A DNA stretch of 6,804 nucleotides from Candidatus Omnitrophota bacterium (lineage in GTDB: Bacteria > Omnitrophota > Gorgyraeia > Duberdicusellales > 4484-171), in the NCBI GenBank assembly GCA_028702365.1, contig JAQVOZ010000070.1, positions 1 through 6,804 of the forward strand. The letters run 5' to 3'. Both the position numbers and the translations under genes were made by a program. This document shows, piece by piece, positions 6,001 to 6,804 of this stretch. Within the stretch, counting starts at the first letter, position 1; every line of letters begins with the position of its first letter. The notes under the pieces are model-generated. The model was not told the origin of the DNA. It saw only the letters and a list, made by a program, of their open reading frames with translations, and did no database searches.

Positions 6001-6804
6001 TTTCTTTTGCCATACCAGGTTATGCCTTGTTAACTCTACGCCAGCTTTTAAATATGGATTTTCCTGCCGGAGTATGGCCGCATCACGGTATCAACGATAA
6101 AGGCCCGGATATGGGTATTTATGCTTATGAGTATGATAAACGAATTACCACCAAGAGTTTAGGTGCTATTGTAGATAAAGACCTTAAAAAGATACTGCGT
6201 TTGGTTTCTCAGCCGGCTTTCCGGAAAGGTTCGCTTTTCCATACAGCATACCTTGAAGACAAAGAAGGCGGAGAGCTGGCTTTAGGCCGGACGCCGCTGG
6301 TGCCTGTATTTCGATATTCAGAAAAAGAAATAGGCCTGGTTATAATAAATCATAACGGCTTGTCGCAAGAATTAGTTATAAATCCTGATACTATGGATAA
6401 ATATTTTCATGCAAAATATAACGGGAATTCTTACGGTAAAAAGGCCGGAGCGCTTTTAGATTTTACCGGCTCGGCAGATGTACAAAATGCATTGTTGGAG
6501 CAGGCTAAAGGATACCGGCTGGGACGTAACAAAAAAATAGTTATAACGCTTGCCGGCAATGGATACGTTCTTTTACGTTTTGCCGCTAAAACAGCAGATA
6601 AGGCAGCAGGCAGTATGGCTCTGGCAAGTTCGGCTGCGGTGAAAACTCCTATTTTGCGTCCGGCTTATCAGCTTACTTTAAACAATCATCAACCCGCAGG
6701 TACAGAATGGTCACTACGGCATTATTTTGAAAGTTATCTTCCGGTGTTAGCAGCTTTAGCGCTTCCTAAGCAAGATTGGGAAAGGCTTTTCCCGCATTGG
6801 AAAG
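1..6804 (+). CDS. Giant multidomain carbohydrate-metabolism protein, partial at both ends
   Basis: Seen: codons from base 3 to base 6803 form one uninterrupted frame of 2267 residues; the other five frames are broken by many stops. No start can be assigned. The first in-frame ATG (27-29) lies inside a conserved NagB-like domain, so translation must begin upstream of base 1, and the last base belongs to a codon continuing past the window. Domain order: NagB C-terminus, hexokinase, HEXXGH domain, duplicated beta domain, unassigned domain, phosphofructokinase, GH13 with C-terminal beta domain, GH57-like N-terminus. Recurrent Ser/Ala linkers separate them. Key motifs of the recognised enzymes are largely intact and the frame has no breaks, which argues against a pseudogene or assembly error. 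Inferred role: a covalently joined set of enzymes for alpha-glucan, glucose and amino-sugar catabolism. No transmembrane stretch or secretion signal is visible. Whether the chain stays whole or is cleaved at the linkers cannot be told. Confidence 0.95.
3..260 (+). other. Domain: C-terminal part of glucosamine-6-phosphate deaminase (NagB)-like enzyme
   Basis: Residues 1 to about 65 match the C-terminal end of the NagB/6-phosphogluconolactonase superfamily. The stretch VPASILQKHPKVTVVLD (residues 43-59) is the characteristic NagB-type segment (V-PAS-LQ-HP-VTVVLD), preceded by an AKKAQIV helix and LQGP. Counting back from the conserved Gly (residue 37), Lys27 falls where E. coli NagB has Lys208, a phosphate-contacting residue (recalled from the family, not computed). 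The glycine normally just before it appears replaced by Asn/Lys. Known activity: glucosamine 6-phosphate to fructose 6-phosphate plus ammonia. The N-terminal two thirds, with the catalytic Asp and His, lie upstream of the window, so activity cannot be judged. Residues 66 to about 97 (with ILWLPIY) are an unassigned tail before the first Ser/Ala linker. The alternative is another sugar-phosphate isomerase or lactonase of the same fold. Confidence 0.72.
324..1682 (+). other. Domain: eukaryote-type hexokinase, complete
   Basis: About 450 residues (108-560), the usual size of a single hexokinase unit, with family motifs in the right order. Phosphate-1 loop LDLGGSNFRV is at 528-557. The sugar-binding segment GFTFSFPVKQ is at 726-755, followed by INWAKGF at 780-800. 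NDTTGT at 897-914 includes the catalytic Asp (codon 900-902). The phosphate-2 motif ATGTN is at 966-980. VNFESGNF at 1056-1079 carries the sugar-binding Glu, and the next helix is KYDEMLD with EKM-SG-YLGE. The adenosine motif VDGSLF-KYP is at 1524-1553 and DGSG-GAA at 1635-1658. Known reaction: ATP-dependent phosphorylation of glucose or other hexoses at C6. Two changes from the common consensus are seen: ESG where EWG or EYG is usual, and Val instead of Lys in DGSGKGAA. All core catalytic residues are present, so activity is plausible. The domain is bounded by Ser/Ala linkers on both sides. Confidence 0.95.
1707..2366 (+). other. Domain: HEXXGH-containing, dipeptidyl-peptidase-III-like metal-binding domain of unknown function
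   Basis: About 220 residues (569-788) between two Ser/Ala linkers, probably mostly helical. The hydrophobic stretch FLLFFALV runs into HELAGH (2064-2081). Here the histidines are separated by four residues, so this is HEXXXH rather than the HEXXH of ordinary zincins. Dipeptidyl peptidase III (family M49) is known for HELLGH, with a second motif EECRAE whose Glu completes the zinc site. This domain has EEAVSA at 2133-2150, followed by QAE, which resembles that second motif. The gap is only about 20 residues, against roughly 50 in classical M49 enzymes, and the whole domain is far smaller than DPP III (about 700 residues). A metal site is therefore a reasonable inference; peptidase activity is only a possibility. 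It could act in processing the chain or could be a non-peptidase remnant. Confidence 0.5.
2391..2534 (+). repeat. Diverged internal protein repeat, copy A
   Basis: Codes for 48 residues from IEIKRNGNG to FNDD. By eye it aligns with copy B at 2733-2867: I-x-I, then GNG, a Ser/Leu stretch, a basic segment with VI or II, a Gly-Lys/Glu turn, and a final L-I/L-x-F/Y-N-D/E-D. The copies differ at most positions and by three residues in length, so this is an old duplication at the protein level and not a DNA repeat. Confidence 0.4.
2733..2867 (+). repeat. Diverged internal protein repeat, copy B
   Basis: Codes for 45 residues from ISISEAGNG to YNED, aligned by eye with copy A at 2391-2534. Both copies share the GNG turn near the start, a central basic hairpin containing Gly followed by Lys/Arg-rich residues, and the closing aromatic-Asn-acidic-Asp. 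Between the copies lie about 66 residues including FKLAKFTYGEDGK and FQFHVPISKGS. Confidence 0.4.
2964..3617 (+). other. Domain: unassigned, alpha/beta-like
   Basis: About 218 residues (988-1205) between Ser/Ala linkers. The start, DFAVLIHPAP, looks like a first beta strand. VVHIGHSS at 3063-3080 places two His residues three apart after a strand. RVLFAGGD at 3195-3218 is a hydrophobic strand ending in a Gly-Gly-Asp turn, followed by a long amphipathic helix (SLLTAIQHVAKQAF) and then an acidic strand, EITAEIDAEA. The C-terminal third is helical, then a strand pair with TVMMGRIQIGL and ALIIKIIRPV. The strand-GGD-helix layout is reminiscent of Rossmann-like or isochorismatase-like folds, but I cannot match a family, so no function is offered. 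It sits directly before the phosphofructokinase. A role such as a regulatory module for the kinase is possible but unsupported. Confidence 0.45.
3663..4829 (+). other. Domain: 6-phosphofructokinase, probably pyrophosphate-dependent
   Basis: About 389 residues (1221-1609). It opens with GRIGILTGGGPASGHN (3675-3722), the family's first strand and phosphate loop. GGDDTNG is at 3996-4016 and PKTMDND at 4068-4088, the latter with the catalytic Asp pair. VEVFGRNAGF (MGR-equivalent), LIPE and VVSEG follow, then RSAPTSDYDM (where other PFKs have QRGG-P-x-DR) and GEAAV. Known reaction: fructose 6-phosphate to fructose 1,6-bisphosphate. E. coli ATP-PFK has Gly at positions 104 (GGDG) and 124 (PGT); PPi-dependent enzymes carry Asp and Lys there. 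This protein has Asp (codon 4005-4007) and Lys (4071-4073), so PPi is the predicted phosphoryl donor and the step would be reversible. The length is a little above the ~320 residues of E. coli PfkA, in line with longer PPi-type enzymes. Upstream is a Lys/Glu-rich linker with SASSS; ASSA follows. Confidence 0.93.
4845..6180 (+). other. Domain: GH13 (alpha-amylase family) catalytic barrel
   Basis: Residues about 1615-2060. It starts with LEIDARAL and then a first-strand segment LGIDVIWFKGVWQKSP, like a GH13 group that has LGFDAVWLMGVWQ-S at this place. All four conserved regions are present: I, DFVTNH (5169-5186); II, GFRADLAH (5541-5564) with the nucleophile Asp at 5553-5555; III, VAEAFDW (5700-5720) with the acid/base Glu at 5706-5708; IV, TENHD (5934-5948) with the transition-state-stabilising Asp. 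The segment YDVYDYKLDSNF before region I matches the usual Y-x-V-x-DY feature. Known activity: retaining hydrolysis or transfer on alpha-glucosidic bonds. Exact substrate and hydrolase-versus-transferase choice cannot be read. With hexokinase and phosphofructokinase on the same chain, use of glycogen or maltodextrin inside the cell is the simplest inference. Confidence 0.9.
6181..6599 (+). other. Domain: C-terminal beta domain of the GH13 unit
   Basis: Residues about 2061-2199. GH13 enzymes usually carry an all-beta domain after the barrel. Here, after a helix (DLKKILRLVSQPAF), strands such as LVPVFRY, IGLVIINHNG, KKIVITLAG and GYVLLRFAA alternate with turns. The pattern of a Leu/Val-rich last strand ending just before a Ser/Ala linker fits a domain-C-like sandwich. 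The boundary with the barrel is approximate. No catalytic residues are expected here. Confidence 0.6.
6639..6804 (+). other. Domain: GH57-like glycoside hydrolase, N-terminal start only
   Basis: The last 55 residues begin a new domain after the ASSAA linker. LTLNNHQPAG (6672-6701) followed by FESYLPVLAAL resembles the first strand and helix of GH57 enzymes, which open with H-N-HQP-GN and then a helix ending S-Y-PF-E-L, as in thermococcal 4-alpha-glucanotransferase. His of HQP (6687-6689) is the conserved residue of GH57 region 1. Known GH57 activities include 4-alpha-glucanotransferase, alpha-amylase, branching enzyme and amylopullulanase. The catalytic Glu and Asp would lie beyond the window, so function and completeness are open. 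A related polysaccharide deacetylase-like barrel is the main alternative. Confidence 0.6.

Larger units (their letters stand above)
306..6638 (+). repeat. Recurrent Ser/Ala interdomain linkers (seven copies, listed in the text)
   Basis: Short low-complexity linkers with an A/S-S-S-A-like core recur at AASSA 306-320, SASSAA 1689-1706, GSSAATG 2367-2387, ASSSA 2949-2963, SASSS 3648-3662 (with SSATG at 3618-3632 just before), ASSA 4830-4841 and ASSAA 6624-6638. Each falls at or close to a boundary that domain content predicts independently: before and after hexokinase, around the HEXXGH domain, before and after phosphofructokinase, and between GH13 and GH57. They are likely flexible tethers. The DNA is mostly different from copy to copy; only the first two share the nine bases tccagcgcg (312-320, 1695-1703). 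Protein-level constraint or reuse therefore explains them better than recent DNA duplication. Confidence 0.75.

Noticed and set aside
5827..6033. A short + strand open frame in another reading frame
   Set aside because: It overlaps GH13 regions III-IV, where the main frame carries the conserved NHD. The alternative product has no recognisable features.
306..6638. Recurring Ser/Ala-coding segments as a DNA repeat or CRISPR array
   Set aside because: Spacing is irregular (hundreds to well over a thousand bases), the DNA differs between copies and all lie in the coding frame; they are protein linkers.
1..6804. tRNA, rRNA, riboswitch, terminator, promoter or insertion-sequence ends
   Set aside because: The whole window is continuous coding sequence. 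I saw no separate RNA gene, hairpin-plus-T-run or terminal inverted repeats that stood out from coding sequence.

Overview
The whole window is one open reading frame on the + strand. It is read in the frame whose codons start at bases divisible by 3. I translated bases 3-6803 by hand and found 2267 sense codons, no stop and no intergenic DNA. The frame is open at both ends, so the real protein is larger than what is visible, and neither its start nor its stop is here. Residue n of the visible part begins at base 3n.

The frame is a string of recognisable sugar-metabolism enzymes and unassigned domains. In order: the C-terminal end of a glucosamine-6-phosphate deaminase (NagB)-like domain (about 3-260); a complete eukaryote-type hexokinase (about 324-1682); a domain with a dipeptidyl-peptidase-III-like HEXXGH motif (about 1707-2366); a beta-rich domain with an internal duplication (about 2388-2948); an unassigned domain (about 2964-3617); a phosphofructokinase with residues typical of pyrophosphate-dependent enzymes (about 3663-4829); a GH13 alpha-amylase-family domain with its catalytic triad and a C-terminal beta domain (about 4845-6620); and the first ~50 residues of a GH57-like domain (about 6639 to the end). 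Short Ser/Ala linkers with a core like ASSA or SASS sit at seven places, nearly all at the joints between these domains.

Read as biochemistry, the parts can be arranged into a route from alpha-glucan (GH13, GH57) to glucose, glucose 6-phosphate (hexokinase) and fructose 1,6-bisphosphate (phosphofructokinase), with amino sugars entering as fructose 6-phosphate through the deaminase. A phosphoglucose isomerase, needed to join hexokinase to phosphofructokinase, is not recognised in the window. No membrane segment, signal peptide or surface-repeat domain was seen, and the kinases imply a cytoplasmic location, unless the domains have lost activity and now play a structural role.

The organism is probably a bacterium: dense, intron-free coding with moderate to low GC. 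Very long multidomain frames with Ser/Ala linkers suggest a Candidatus Omnitrophota or related PVC-group lineage, where giant proteins are known. That placement is inference and the sequence alone does not prove it.
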